The notes beneath the pieces were generated by a model that made no database searches, had not been told where the DNA came from, and was given only the letters and a program-made list of their open reading frames with translations. 64,000 nt of DNA from Endozoicomonas montiporae CL-33. GTDB taxonomy: Bacteria; Pseudomonadota; Gammaproteobacteria; Pseudomonadales; Endozoicomonadaceae. The number at the start of each line of letters is the position of its first letter. The first letter of the stretch is position 1. Positions 27,578 to 36,644 of the stretch are shown piece after piece. Made by a program: the position numbers and the translations under genes. The stretch spans positions 1,746,117-1,810,116 of the forward strand of contig NZ_CP013251.1 in assembly GCF_001583435.1 (NCBI RefSeq), read 5' to 3'.

Positions 27578-28177
27578 GTGTATATTCTGCGTCTGAACGC
27601 AGCCGGTCAGCCGGTTCAGTGGCTGACCTGGCAACAGACTGTGTGCCTTTACTCAAGGGAGCTGGTGCTCTGGAGTCTGGGTGATATCATTTACAAGGTC
27701 AGAGGGGGACGCAACCGCTGGCAAAACGCCACCACCGTGATTGAAGTACCCAGCATTGTAGCCTGCGGCGGTCGTCGCCTATTTCCGTTCCGCAACAACC
27801 CTGCACTTACCAACGCCTCCCTGTTTGAACGCGATAACTATCAATGCCTTTACTGTGGCAAACATTTCCGCCGGACGATGCTGACCCGCGACCACATTGT
27901 CCCGACATCCCGCGGTGGCAAAGACGACTGGATGAACGTTGTCGCCGCCTGCAAACGCTGTAACCAGTACAAAAGTCACTACCTGCTCGAAGAGCTGAAT
28001 ATGTCGCTTCTGGCCCTGCCTTATCGCCCTAACGCTGCCGAATACCTTGCCATGGTAAACAGTCACCGAATATTGCCCGAGCAGGCTGAATATCTGAGCA
28101 GCCAGTTCTCTGCCAACTGCCGCTGGAGCTTAAGACACAGAGCAAACAGCTCTCAGCAGAAGGCAATACCAGTGTAA
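27578..28177 (+). CDS. HNH endonuclease family protein
   Basis: A 199-aa protein with a clear HNH domain at residues ~85-130: YQCLYCGKHF, LTRDHIVPTSRGGKDDWMN and ACKRCNQYKSH. Two CxxC pairs bind structural zinc, and the Asp-His of RDHI, the Asn and the final His form the ββα-metal site. The start is GTG 27578, after a GGGGG ribosome site. The N-terminal ~75 residues are conserved in a chromosomal gammaproteobacterial HNH group of unknown role, not tied to restriction systems. It lies 80 bp after the M1-like gene and may be cotranscribed. Confidence 0.88.
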   Translation: MYILRLNAAGQPVQWLTWQQTVCLYSRELVLWSLGDIIYKVRGGRNRWQNATTVIEVPSIVACGGRRLFPFRNNPALTNASLFERDNYQCLYCGKHFRRTMLTRDHIVPTSRGGKDDWMNVVAACKRCNQYKSHYLLEELNMSLLALPYRPNAAEYLAMVNSHRILPEQAEYLSSQFSANCRWSLRHRANSSQQKAIPV

Positions 28178-28260
28178 ACGTTCGTCACTGAATAAAATCC
28201 ATTCGATAAATAACTGACTGCTATATTGTCGGTGGCGTTTTTTTATAACAGGTATGATAA

Positions 28261-29433
28261 ATGATACAACTGTCCGGTTTTGCTTTGCTGCTTGCGTCGA
28301 TTCTCGCCTATAAGCTGGGCAGGTGGATCACTTCCAAAGTGTACTTCCTTGATCACTATCATATCCCTGCGCCGGTTACCGGTGGACTGATCTGCAGCGC
28401 CCTTTTGTCATTCAGTGAATATTTTTTCGGGCTGAAAATTCAGTGGGAGTTTGAACTCCGGGATGCCTTTCTGCTGATTTTTTTCTGTACGGTTGGATTA
28501 AACGCTCGCGTTCGTATGTTAATCAGCGGTGGCAAAACCCTGCCCACCCTGTTCTGTGTTATGGCAGTGTTTCTGGTGTTGCAAAACACTGTAGGCATCG
28601 TAACGGCTCTGGCGATTAACGATGACCCCATACACGGACTTCTGGCAGGCTCCATTTCAATGGCGGGCGGGCACGGCACCGCGATCAGCTGGGGCACCTT
28701 TCTGGAAAGCCAGGGCTTTCAGAACGCCACAGAGTTTGGTTTGATGGCTGCTACCATGGGGCTGATTATGGGCGGACTGCTGGGCGGCCCTGTTACCCAC
28801 GCCCTGATTAAAAAACACAACCTCAGCCCTGCCGATGCGGATCTTGGCGTTCACACTGAAATGGAAACCATTGAAACCCGCAGAATCACCCTGTGTATGC
28901 AACAGGTACTCAAGGTCATTATGCTGATCAGTGCCTGTGTCATTGCCGGAAAGTGGATCAATAGCTACTTTCGGGAGGTTGGTCTGATTATGCCGGACTA
29001 CCTGCCCGTACTGATGATTGCGATTGTCATGATCAACCTTTCAGAAGCGGGCGGACTCAAATTTAATGAACAGTTCATCAACCTGTTTGGAGATATCTGT
29101 CTTGAACTGTTTATCACCATGAGCCTGATGTCCCTTAACCTTATCCAGCTCGCGCAAATGGCCACCCCTGCGTTTATCATCGTTATGGTGCAGTCCGTGG
29201 TGATTTGCCTGTTTGCGTACTGGATCATGTATCGGGCCGCAGGCAAAGACTACGACGCCAGTCTGATCACCTCCGGTTTTATTGGCCTCGGCCTCGGAGC
29301 CACACCGGTGGGTCTTGCCAACGTTCAGGCATTAACAGAACGTTACGGCCCTTCCCCAAAAGCCTTTCTGGTGGTTCCGCTGCTAGCCCGGATATTTCAT
29401 AAACAAGCAGCAACTACCATCCCATCCTCTTAA
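28261..29433 (+). CDS. gltS: Sodium/glutamate symporter GltS
   Basis: An inner-membrane Na+-coupled glutamate importer of the ESS family. At 390 aa it has about ten hydrophobic segments in two inverted halves. Family motifs are PAPVTGGLICS near residue 37-47, AGSISMAGGHGTAISWG at ~130-146 and GFIGLGLGATPVGLANVQ at ~340-357, the last two being the re-entrant substrate loops. The protein is complete but the C-terminus is a little shorter than in E. coli GltS. The gene has its own short leader after the HNH gene (84 bp). Confidence 0.92.
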   Translation: MIQLSGFALLLASILAYKLGRWITSKVYFLDHYHIPAPVTGGLICSALLSFSEYFFGLKIQWEFELRDAFLLIFFCTVGLNARVRMLISGGKTLPTLFCVMAVFLVLQNTVGIVTALAINDDPIHGLLAGSISMAGGHGTAISWGTFLESQGFQNATEFGLMAATMGLIMGGLLGGPVTHALIKKHNLSPADADLGVHTEMETIETRRITLCMQQVLKVIMLISACVIAGKWINSYFREVGLIMPDYLPVLMIAIVMINLSEAGGLKFNEQFINLFGDICLELFITMSLMSLNLIQLAQMATPAFIIVMVQSVVICLFAYWIMYRAAGKDYDASLITSGFIGLGLGATPVGLANVQALTERYGPSPKAFLVVPLLARIFHKQAATTIPSS

Positions 29434-29607
29434 TTTTGGACTTTTCCGCAAGCCTGTTGCTCTGTTAACCATGTGAAAGACATTGCAGCCCATACTTGCT
29501 TACAGATTAGACGCTAATCAACGAATCCTGCTATTTCAGGATAACGGAAAGCCCCAAAGCTCTTTCATCTGGTTGCTATGTACCTTGATTGAGTATTATG
29601 AAAGTTG

Positions 29608-31008
29608 CTACCCCGGTCGAAGTATCGGCATCTGGTAAAAGACTTCTGTCACATGCTGCAAAAGCCTCTTGAATGGGCAGCTACGCGGCAGATGAAGTTT
29701 AATTCGGTCTTTATATTCAACCACTTTGACTGCAACTTTACAGAGCTTCATGATCACCGTTGATGGCTGCGCTTTTTCCAGCTCCGTACCTTTCAAAGTC
29801 TTGGTTCTTAACTCATAGTGCAAAACATAAGCGGCACAGGCATAAAACATTCTCAAATGGTTAGCCAAAAAGCCCTGATCGGACAATCTGTCGCCGGACA
29901 GATCACTTTTCAGATGTTTGATGAAGTTCTCATCCTGTCCTCTTGGACAGTAAAGCTCTTCATAAATTACCTCTGGAGAAGCTTCCTTCATCGACGTCAC
30001 AATGAAACGAGGGTTGTCGCCTTTTTGGTTGACCTCCGCCTTGTAAATTATCCGGGTATCGAGACCTTTCCAGCTCTTGGCCTGGTATTCTGCTTCCCCG
30101 TAAAGTCTGAGCCGATCAGGTTCTGGCATGTTGTTCAGTCTTGCCAGCTCAGTCTTGACCTTCAGAGCTTGACGCGCTTCATCCAACAACTCTTTGGCTT
30201 TTGGCCGCAAAGCCGTTTTGTGGCCTGCACCTTTGCCCAGGACATAATCCGAATGAGGGGCATTCTGAACCACCCACATTAACTCTGGTTGAGCGAAGTG
30301 GCTGTCTCCCCGAACCAGTAGATGGGTTTTCGGCCACTTTTTCCGAAGCAGCCGAATGACCCGTTCGAGAATGGCTGCATTTTCCTTGCCCGTTGGGGTT
30401 TTCCCCGGACGAAGAATCGCCGTAATCAGCTTGCCGCTGAGTCCCTCAAAAATCATCAGGGGCAAGTAGCAGTAGTCCTGATATTTGGCATTAAACAGGT
30501 TCATCTGCTGGCCACCATGAGTAATGGCCGGTGTATGATCAAGATCGATAACGATCACCGGAGGTGGCAGCTTGTAACTGCTGATAAAGTGATGCACAAA
30601 TGCTTCAGCCATCCTGTAAATGTCGGAGCGGGTCATAGATTGTCCCAGCCGGGTAAAAGTGGGCGCTGATGCGAGATGGTTATCGCTGTCCAACGGATTG
30701 CGACCAGTGGCCAGTTTGAACATAGGGTCTTTACGCAAACGGTTACTGTCGTTGGCATCTTCATAGCCGCAGGCCATTTGCAGAACCCGCTGAACCAGAA
30801 GTTCTTTCAGGGAGTGGTCGATATAGGATTGATGGCGTCTGTCATTGATGGCATCAGTCATTTTGCAGATAAGACCGCTCTGCAGAATGGTTTCCCGTAG
30901 CAGCAGAGTGCCAAAGTCAGAAGATAACTCCCCACCATTGAAGTCTGCCCGGATGGTTTTTCCATTTGAGGGATGAAAACGAAGCTGTTCTTGTGTAGAT
31001 TTGGGCAT
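29608..31008 (-). CDS. IS1380-family transposase
   Basis: An intact DDE transposase of about 466 aa. Diagnostic segments are FNGGELSSDFGTLLLRE near the N-terminus, RVLQMACGYEDANDSNRLRKDP, VIDLDHTPAITHGGQQ (first Asp), LLVRGDSHFAQPELM (second Asp) and YCPRGQDENFIKHLKSDL (catalytic Glu). ATG 31008 (MPKSTQEQLRFHPSNG) is preferred over the TTG at 31056, and CGGAA precedes it. The element ends were not resolved; the element must lie roughly within 29500-31110. Confidence 0.92.
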   Translation of the reverse strand: MPKSTQEQLRFHPSNGKTIRADFNGGELSSDFGTLLLRETILQSGLICKMTDAINDRRHQSYIDHSLKELLVQRVLQMACGYEDANDSNRLRKDPMFKLATGRNPLDSDNHLASAPTFTRLGQSMTRSDIYRMAEAFVHHFISSYKLPPPVIVIDLDHTPAITHGGQQMNLFNAKYQDYCYLPLMIFEGLSGKLITAILRPGKTPTGKENAAILERVIRLLRKKWPKTHLLVRGDSHFAQPELMWVVQNAPHSDYVLGKGAGHKTALRPKAKELLDEARQALKVKTELARLNNMPEPDRLRLYGEAEYQAKSWKGLDTRIIYKAEVNQKGDNPRFIVTSMKEASPEVIYEELYCPRGQDENFIKHLKSDLSGDRLSDQGFLANHLRMFYACAAYVLHYELRTKTLKGTELEKAQPSTVIMKLCKVAVKVVEYKDRIKLHLPRSCPFKRLLQHVTEVFYQMPILRPG

Positions 31009-31254
31009 GGCAAGTTCCGGTTTGCTTCTTCCGAAGCTTTCTTTTGGTCGACCCAATTATATCAAGTGATTGGGCGGAACTTGCCTCCTTTTATGAAATA
31101 TTCGGGCTAGGCTCAGTCTTCACTGACACATTGAATGCACTGATACTGCAAGGATTCCTCGGCTTGTCTATTTTTAACTAGTTGATCAATATCTATGATG
31201 CCGGCAACCCCATGGGTTATATTGAACACCTAATAACATTAGCGGGGTTGTATC

Positions 31255-32289
31255 ATGGAATTTCGTCAGCTGGGCCAGACCGATATCAACGTCAGTTCCC
31301 TTTGCCTCGGGACCATGGCCTGGGGTGAACAAAATACAGAACAGGACGCCTTCCAACAACTGGAATGTGCCATCGATTACGGCATCAACTTTATTGATAC
31401 CGCTGAAATGTACCCCGTGCCTGCCAGAGAGGAAACCTACACAGCCACTGAAACCATCCTGGGCAACTGGCTGAAAAAAAGGGGACATCATGATGATCTG
31501 GTCATTGCCACCAAAGTCTGTGGTCCTGGCTTTGACTATATGAACGGCGGCCGCCTTATGACGCCTCAGCATATTCATCATGCTGTAGAGGGCAGTCTTA
31601 AACGACTGGGAGTTGACTGTATTGACCTGTTTCAGCTGCACTGGCCAGACCGCAACACGAATTTCTTTGGTCGTCTGGGCTACAGCCTGCAGCCCGGATT
31701 GGATGGCACACCTGTCGAAATCACTCTTGAGGCACTGAATGATCTGGTGCAGGCTGGCAAAATCCGTCACTACGGTTTGTCTAACGAAACGCCCTGGGGA
31801 GCGATGAAGCACCTCTCTACCAGCAGAGAAAAACAGCAGACTCGACCAGTCAGTATTCAGAACCCTTACAGCCTGTTAAATCGCAGTTTCGAAGTAGGTC
31901 TTGCAGAAATCAGCCACAGAGAACAACTTGGGCTGTTAGCTTATTCTCCACTGGCCTTTGGAACCTTAAGCGGAAAATATCTGAACGACCAAAAACCTGC
32001 AAACAGTCGTCTGGCACTGTTTGAGCAATATCAACGCTATACATCGTCGCCTCAGTCATTACTCGCCACAGAAGCCTATGTCAATCTGGCAAAAGAGTCA
32101 GGCCTTGATCCGGCACAGATGGCACTAGCTTTTGTGACTTCACGCTTTTTCGTTAGCAGTGCCATTATTGGTGCTACGAACCTTGAGCAGCTCAATAGCA
32201 ACTTACGTTCTTCTGAGCTGACTTTGTCAAACGATGTTCTGGAAGCAATTGAAGAGATTCACCTGCAATACCCGAACCCGGCTCCTTAA
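31255..32289 (+). CDS. tas: Aldo/keto reductase, Tas family
   Basis: An NADPH-dependent oxidoreductase of 344 aa with a TIM-barrel fold. The catalytic tetrad is visible: Asp and Tyr in FIDTAEMYPVP, Lys in LVIATKV and His in LFQLHWPDRNT. Tas-type traits are the opening MEFRQLGQTDINVSSLCLGTM and the long insert with VPAREETYTATE. E. coli Tas has a proposed role in tyrosine auxotrophy suppression, and the physiological substrate is unknown. The gene stands alone with a terminator at 32341. Confidence 0.92.
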   Translation: MEFRQLGQTDINVSSLCLGTMAWGEQNTEQDAFQQLECAIDYGINFIDTAEMYPVPAREETYTATETILGNWLKKRGHHDDLVIATKVCGPGFDYMNGGRLMTPQHIHHAVEGSLKRLGVDCIDLFQLHWPDRNTNFFGRLGYSLQPGLDGTPVEITLEALNDLVQAGKIRHYGLSNETPWGAMKHLSTSREKQQTRPVSIQNPYSLLNRSFEVGLAEISHREQLGLLAYSPLAFGTLSGKYLNDQKPANSRLALFEQYQRYTSSPQSLLATEAYVNLAKESGLDPAQMALAFVTSRFFVSSAIIGATNLEQLNSNLRSSELTLSNDVLEAIEEIHLQYPNPAP

Positions 32290-32340
32290 TGTTTTTCTGG
32301 TTAGCATTAGTTTTTCAACCTGACTTTTCTTGAATCGCTG

Positions 32341-32369
32341 AAGGGCGGCACTCACGCTGCCCTTATTTT
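32341..32369 (+). terminator. Rho-independent terminator after the aldo/keto reductase gene
   Basis: AAGGGCGG and CTGCCCTT pair around CACTCACG, followed by ATTTTG. Confidence 0.7.
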
Positions 32370-32424
32370 GCGCAAGAAAAAATGATATACTTAACATGGC
32401 AACAAATAAAAAGAAGAGAAAGTC

Positions 32425-33408
32425 ATGAATACTCGCCTGTTTGTAGTTTTGGTAAGCGCTTTTTCATCCCCGGCTCTTATGGCAGCCCAATCGGGCAACT
32501 GGCAACCGGGCTTTAGTGGAGAGGTCTCTTTGCTAACCGGCTATTCTCAATCGAAATCACAATTCAATGCCGACTACAAACAAACCGATGCTTTGGACAG
32601 TGCTTCAAAAAGAAAAAGCAAGGCACTGTTTATGCCGCTATTTTCTCTCCAGTACACACTGAATGAAGGAGATAGTCAGTTCTATGTTGGTTCCGACAGA
32701 GCCGATGTTGCACTGGGTCGTTTTCATACCGAAATCGGCTATCGCCAGTCCTTGCAGGAAAATGGTGTTATTTCCGCCAGTATCATTCCCGGTGTTATAC
32801 CGAATAAAACCTGGCAAGACCCTTTTGTTACTGGTCAGAAGAGAAAAGAAACCGATACCTATATTCAGGCATTGCGTTTTCAGTTTACGAATATCATGAA
32901 TTCCGGCTTTTCCCTGGAGGTGGCCGGAGGCAAACAGAAGCTGGATAAGGAACGCAGTGGTCAGTCTGACTTTGATACAAGCACTCAAAAACAACTCAAC
33001 AGGGAAGGTAATGTATATCTCGTTGAAGGTGCCTACCGATTCCCTGTCAGTCGGACACTGTTTGTGCGCACAGGCCTGAACCATACCCGGCTCAGTGCCG
33101 ATGGCGATGCCATGTCTTATCAGGCCAACGCTCTTGAGCTGGGATTGTTCACCCGGTGGCAACAATCCTCCATGGCTTTTAACCTGAGTTACCAAGTGAG
33201 TCAGCACGACAAAACCAGCCCTGTGTTTGCCAAGAAACAAAAAGACCATGAGTGGGGGGCCTTTCTGGCTTATTCTTATGCCGAGCCTTTTGGCTGGAAC
33301 AACTGGGAACTGGTTTCTCTCTCGGGATACAGCAGGAAAAACTCAAACATCGATTTTTATGATGAAGACTCATTAATGGTGAGTGTGGGTATGACCTATA
33401 AGTTCTGA
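32425..33408 (+). CDS. DUF2860-like outer-membrane beta-barrel protein
   Basis: A 327-aa exported protein with a signal peptide (SAFSSPALMAA). The mature part has alternating hydrophobic and polar residues in many amphipathic strands and ends in F (MTYKF), the mark of BamA-assembled outer-membrane barrels. Sequence features such as WQPGFSGEVSLLTGYSQSKSQFN fit the DUF2860 family known mainly from Vibrio and relatives; substrate or role is unknown. AAGAGAAAG precedes the ATG. The gene is monocistronic. Confidence 0.8.
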   Translation: MNTRLFVVLVSAFSSPALMAAQSGNWQPGFSGEVSLLTGYSQSKSQFNADYKQTDALDSASKRKSKALFMPLFSLQYTLNEGDSQFYVGSDRADVALGRFHTEIGYRQSLQENGVISASIIPGVIPNKTWQDPFVTGQKRKETDTYIQALRFQFTNIMNSGFSLEVAGGKQKLDKERSGQSDFDTSTQKQLNREGNVYLVEGAYRFPVSRTLFVRTGLNHTRLSADGDAMSYQANALELGLFTRWQQSSMAFNLSYQVSQHDKTSPVFAKKQKDHEWGAFLAYSYAEPFGWNNWELVSLSGYSRKNSNIDFYDEDSLMVSVGMTYKF

Positions 33409-33445
33409 GATACACGATTAAAAGTCTACCATTCGCCGAACGACG

Positions 33446-33476
33446 CTCGATTTGATCGATACATCATCAAATCGAG
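33446..33476. terminator. Perfect 11-bp stem after the DUF2860-like gene
   Basis: CTCGATTTGAT and ATCAAATCGAG pair around nine bases. No T-run follows, so it may be a factor-dependent terminator or an mRNA-stabilising hairpin. Confidence 0.5.
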
Positions 33477-33523
33477 TGCACTGTGAGATACCAAAACTAT
33501 TCAGACCACTGAAAATATTTTTA

Positions 33524-33572
33524 TTGACTTGTTTAACTTAGTATATATGATTATACATATATTCGTATATCA
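33524..33572 (+). promoter_or_regulatory. arsR promoter and probable ArsR operator
   Basis: TTGACT (33524-33529) and TATGAT (33546-33551) are spaced by 16 bp, a good sigma-70 promoter. The -10 box overlaps an imperfect palindrome, TGATTATAC...GTATATCA (33548-33572), positioned to let an ArsR dimer block RNA polymerase. The start codon of arsR is 12 bp further on. The operator assignment is inferred from position. Confidence 0.65.
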
Positions 33573-33583
33573 ACAAGATAGTA

Positions 33584-33919
33584 ATGTTACCCCACGAATT
33601 TTTCAAAATGATGGCAGATGAAACCCGGCTTCGCTGCCTGTTACTGCTGAGTCGCAGTGAGCCCCTGTGCGTTCAGCAACTGGTCGAAGCACTGGATGAA
33701 TCACAGCCAAAAGTTTCAAGACATCTCGCCCAGATGAGAACAATGGGTGTTCTGTCCACTCGCAGAGAAGGCCAGTGGGTCTATTATTCAGTATCAAAAG
33801 AGCTGTCAGGCTGGATGACAAAGGTCATTTCCAACCTTGGCCAGTCCAACTGTCTGAAGCAGGAATATCAGGAAGATATTAAACGATTGTCTTCCAGTTC
33901 CGGGACACCCTGCTGCTAA
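33584..33919 (+). CDS. arsR: ArsR-family arsenic-responsive repressor
   Basis: A winged-helix repressor of 111 aa (DETRLRCLLLL, then helix-turn-helix QLVEALDESQPKVSRHLAQMR and wing TRREGQWVYYSVS). In E. coli ArsR the sensor is CVC in the first recognition region. Here that site reads PLCVQQL, with only one Cys (C29). Extra cysteines lie at C90 and the C-terminal pair C110-C111, resembling Acidithiobacillus-type ArsR with C-terminal As(III) ligands. It heads an arsR-GAPDH-arsJ operon and should release its operator when As(III) binds. The sensor position is an inference. Confidence 0.9.
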   Translation: MLPHEFFKMMADETRLRCLLLLSRSEPLCVQQLVEALDESQPKVSRHLAQMRTMGVLSTRREGQWVYYSVSKELSGWMTKVISNLGQSNCLKQEYQEDIKRLSSSSGTPCC

Positions 33920-33998
33920 CTGATATTTCAATTCTGATCACGCATTCTCTCAATTTATTTTTTCATAAACTCCTTCAAATATTCACTGGAGTACAGTT

Positions 33999-35000
33999 AT
34001 GACAATTAAAGTTGGTATAAACGGTTTTGGTCGTATTGGTCGTCTGGCGCTGCGTGCCGCTTTTGACTGGCCTGAACTGGAATTTGTACAGATTAACGAT
34101 GCAGCTGGCGATGCAACCACGCTGGCACACCTGCTGGAATTCGATTCGGTACAGGGTCGCTGGCACCAACAGACTCAGGCGGAAGACAATGCCATTCTCA
34201 TCAATGGGAAATCCATCCGGTGTACGCAGGAACGCGACATCAGCGATGTTGACTGGTCCGGCTGCGACGTTGTCATTGAAGGTACCGGTGTTCATCGCAA
34301 GAAAGCTCTGCTGGAACAATACCTGGATCAGGGTGTTAAGCGTGTAGTTGTCACCGCACCGGTGAAAGAAGAAGGTGTTCTGAATGTAGTGATGGGTGTT
34401 AACGACCACCTGTACGACGCTGAACAACACCGAATTGTCACCGCCGCTTCCTGCACCACCAACTGTCTGGCACCGATTGTTAAGGTGATTCAGGAGAAAC
34501 TGGGCATCGAGCGCGGTTCCATGACCACCATTCATGACCTGACCAATACCCAGACTATTCTGGACGCTCCTCACAAAGATCTGCGCCGTGCCCGCGCCTG
34601 CGGTATGTCCCTGATTCCAACCACGACCGGTTCTGCAACCGCTATCACAGAGATTTTCCCGGAGCTGAAAGGTCGCCTGAATGGCCATGCGGTACGTGTG
34701 CCTCTGGCCAATGCATCCATCACCGACATGGTCTTTGACGTTGCCCGCGACACCACCGCTGAAGAAGTCAATCAGCTGTTAAAAGACGCTTCTGAAAATG
34801 AGCTGAAAGGCATTTTGGGCTTCGAAGAAAAGCCACTGGTGTCCATCGACTACAAAGGCGATGAGCGTTCCACTATCGTTGATGCACTGAGCACCATGGT
34901 GGTTGATGGTCGTATGGTAAAAATCTATGCCTGGTACGACAACGAAATGGGCTACTCCGTTCGTACCGCTGAACTGGTGAAAAAAGTAGGAACCGCCTGA
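33999..35000 (+). CDS. ArsJ-associated glyceraldehyde-3-phosphate dehydrogenase
   Basis: A GAPDH of 333 aa with the NAD-binding start [18 protein letters not shown] and the catalytic Cys in [10 protein letters not shown]. In arsenic operons this enzyme uses arsenate in place of phosphate to make 1-arseno-3-phosphoglycerate, which ArsJ then exports. The stop is one base from the arsJ start, so the two are translationally coupled. It differs from central-metabolism GapA mainly by context, so the arsenate role is inferred from the operon. Confidence 0.92.
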   Translation: MTIKVGINGFGRIGRLALRAAFDWPELEFVQINDAAGDATTLAHLLEFDSVQGRWHQQTQAEDNAILINGKSIRCTQERDISDVDWSGCDVVIEGTGVHRKKALLEQYLDQGVKRVVVTAPVKEEGVLNVVMGVNDHLYDAEQHRIVTAASCTTNCLAPIVKVIQEKLGIERGSMTTIHDLTNTQTILDAPHKDLRRARACGMSLIPTTTGSATAITEIFPELKGRLNGHAVRVPLANASITDMVFDVARDTTAEEVNQLLKDASENELKGILGFEEKPLVSIDYKGDERSTIVDALSTMVVDGRMVKIYAWYDNEMGYSVRTAELVKKVGTA

Positions 35001-35001
35001 G

Positions 35002-36228
35002 ATGAATCGCCTGCTGTCGTCGCTGAATCGTGATGTGCGCCAATACCTGCTGGTCACGTTCAACTACTGGAACTTCACCATCACCGATGGTGCATTGCGA
35101 ATGCTGGTTGTACTGCATTTTCACGCGCTGGGTTACCAGTCGCTGGAAATCGCTATGCTGTTTTTGTTCTATGAGTTCTTTGGTGTCGTCACCAATCTGG
35201 TCGGAGGCTGGATCGGCGCCCGCATCGGGCTGAACCGCACCATGAATGTCGGTCTTGTCCTGCAGATTCTGTCTCTGTGCCTGCTGGCGGTACCCTCGCA
35301 ATGGTTGTCGGTGCCACTGGTCATGTTTGCCCAGGCACTGTCGGGTATTGCCAAAGACCTGAACAAAATGAGTGCAAAGACGTCTATTAAAAAGCTGGTC
35401 TGTGGCGAACAGCAGGGGCGACTCTATAAATGGGTTGCTATTTTAACGGGTTCCAAAAATGCCCTGAAAGGTGCGGGCTTCTTTATAGGTGGTGCCTTAC
35501 TGAGCCTGGCAGGTTTTCGCTTTGCAGTGCTTGCCATGGCTGCAGTGCTCGCCGTGGTTCTTTGTCTCAGTCTGCTGTGGCTGGACAAAGACATGGGCAA
35601 AGCCAAAAGCAAGGCAAAATTCAGCCATATTTTCTCGGGTCAGCGCAGCATTAACATTCTTTCCGCGGCCAGAATGTTTCTGTTTGGCTCAAGAGATGTC
35701 TGGTTTGTCATCGCACTGCCGGTTTACCTGTCCACAGTCTTCGACTGGAGCCACTCAGAAACGGGCGGCTTTATGGCAATCTGGGTCATTGGTTACGGTC
35801 TGGTGCAGGGTATTGCCCCTAAAATCACAGGCAATCAGGCGGGTCGATTGTCTGCCATTGTCTGGGCAGGGGTGTTACTGGGCGTATCTGTTTTCGTGGC
35901 ACTGGGTGTTCAGTGGCAATGGCATCCCCAGTTTACCATTGTCGTTGGTCTGCTGGCGTTCGGAGCCGTGTTTGCCATTAACTCATCGCTACACTCTTAC
36001 CTGATTGTCAGCTATGCCAGAGAAGACGGAGCTTCAATGGATGTGGGCTTTTACTACATGGCCAATGCCATGGGACGCCTGATCGGAACGGTTCTGTCCG
36101 GACTGATGTTCGGGATTGGCGGCTTAACGATCTGCCTCTGGATTTCCAGTCTGTTTATCGCCCTGACCGCTATTTTTTCTCTGGCATTGCCGGATCATCG
36201 TTCTCACCATAGTACTGCTTCGATATAA
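35002..36228 (+). CDS. arsJ: Organoarsenical efflux MFS transporter ArsJ
   Basis: An inner-membrane major facilitator of 408 aa with about 11-12 hydrophobic segments. The opening VRQYLLVTFNYWNFTITDGALRMLV and DLNKMSAKTSIKKLV are typical of ArsJ, which exports 1-arseno-3-phosphoglycerate; the product then breaks down to arsenate outside. It is the third gene of the arsR-GAPDH-arsJ operon and ends with a terminator at 36237. Confidence 0.92.
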   Translation: MNRLLSSLNRDVRQYLLVTFNYWNFTITDGALRMLVVLHFHALGYQSLEIAMLFLFYEFFGVVTNLVGGWIGARIGLNRTMNVGLVLQILSLCLLAVPSQWLSVPLVMFAQALSGIAKDLNKMSAKTSIKKLVCGEQQGRLYKWVAILTGSKNALKGAGFFIGGALLSLAGFRFAVLAMAAVLAVVLCLSLLWLDKDMGKAKSKAKFSHIFSGQRSINILSAARMFLFGSRDVWFVIALPVYLSTVFDWSHSETGGFMAIWVIGYGLVQGIAPKITGNQAGRLSAIVWAGVLLGVSVFVALGVQWQWHPQFTIVVGLLAFGAVFAINSSLHSYLIVSYAREDGASMDVGFYYMANAMGRLIGTVLSGLMFGIGGLTICLWISSLFIALTAIFSLALPDHRSHHSTASI

Positions 36229-36236
36229 CTTCCGCT

Positions 36237-36265
36237 AAGGAGAGCCCTCAGCGCTCTCCTTACTC
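36237..36265 (+). terminator. Terminator of the ars operon
   Basis: AAGGAGAGC and GCTCTCCTT pair around a short loop. Only a weak T-rich stretch follows. Confidence 0.65.
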
Positions 36266-36383
36266 TCTGTCTGTTCCATGTCAAAAATGTGTCAATATCA
36301 ATAAAACTGGTGATTAACGGTTCAACAATGGACACCTATGTGCCATCATTCATGACTTGTTGATTTTTGGTAACCGGTGTCGC

Positions 36384-36591
36384 TAAGTACTCAGCCATAT
36401 GGAATCGAACATTTCTGGCTTATTGGGCAGGTGCTATGCAAGGAGCAACGACGGGAGCATAGCAATCTATGTGACCAGAGTTGCAACGCAGTCACAACTG
36501 CATGGATGCAGGAGATAGGGTAACGCAGGAGCAGTTACCGAGAGCACCTGAGAATGAGTCAGAAAATATGATTTCATATGGCTGAGTACTT
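36384..36591. repeat. Second type of inverted-repeat element (about 208 bp)
   Basis: Ends TAAGTACTCAGCCATATG and its complement CATATGGCTGAGTACTTA bound a non-coding segment. Inside, TGCTATGC and GCATAGCA form another hairpin, and 36500-36541 matches the optional insert of the 643-850 element (36 of 42 bases). No ORF of note. It looks like a MITE lying between the ars operon and the FKBP gene. Confidence 0.78.
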
Positions 36592-36644
36592 ATACATCGG
36601 CACAGTGATCCCTGCTCCCTCGCAGGACACGTTGGAGATAAAGA

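Noticed and set aside
27578..28177. HNH protein as part of a restriction or defence system
   Set aside because: There is no methyltransferase or defence partner nearby, and the layout matches a conserved chromosomal HNH family.
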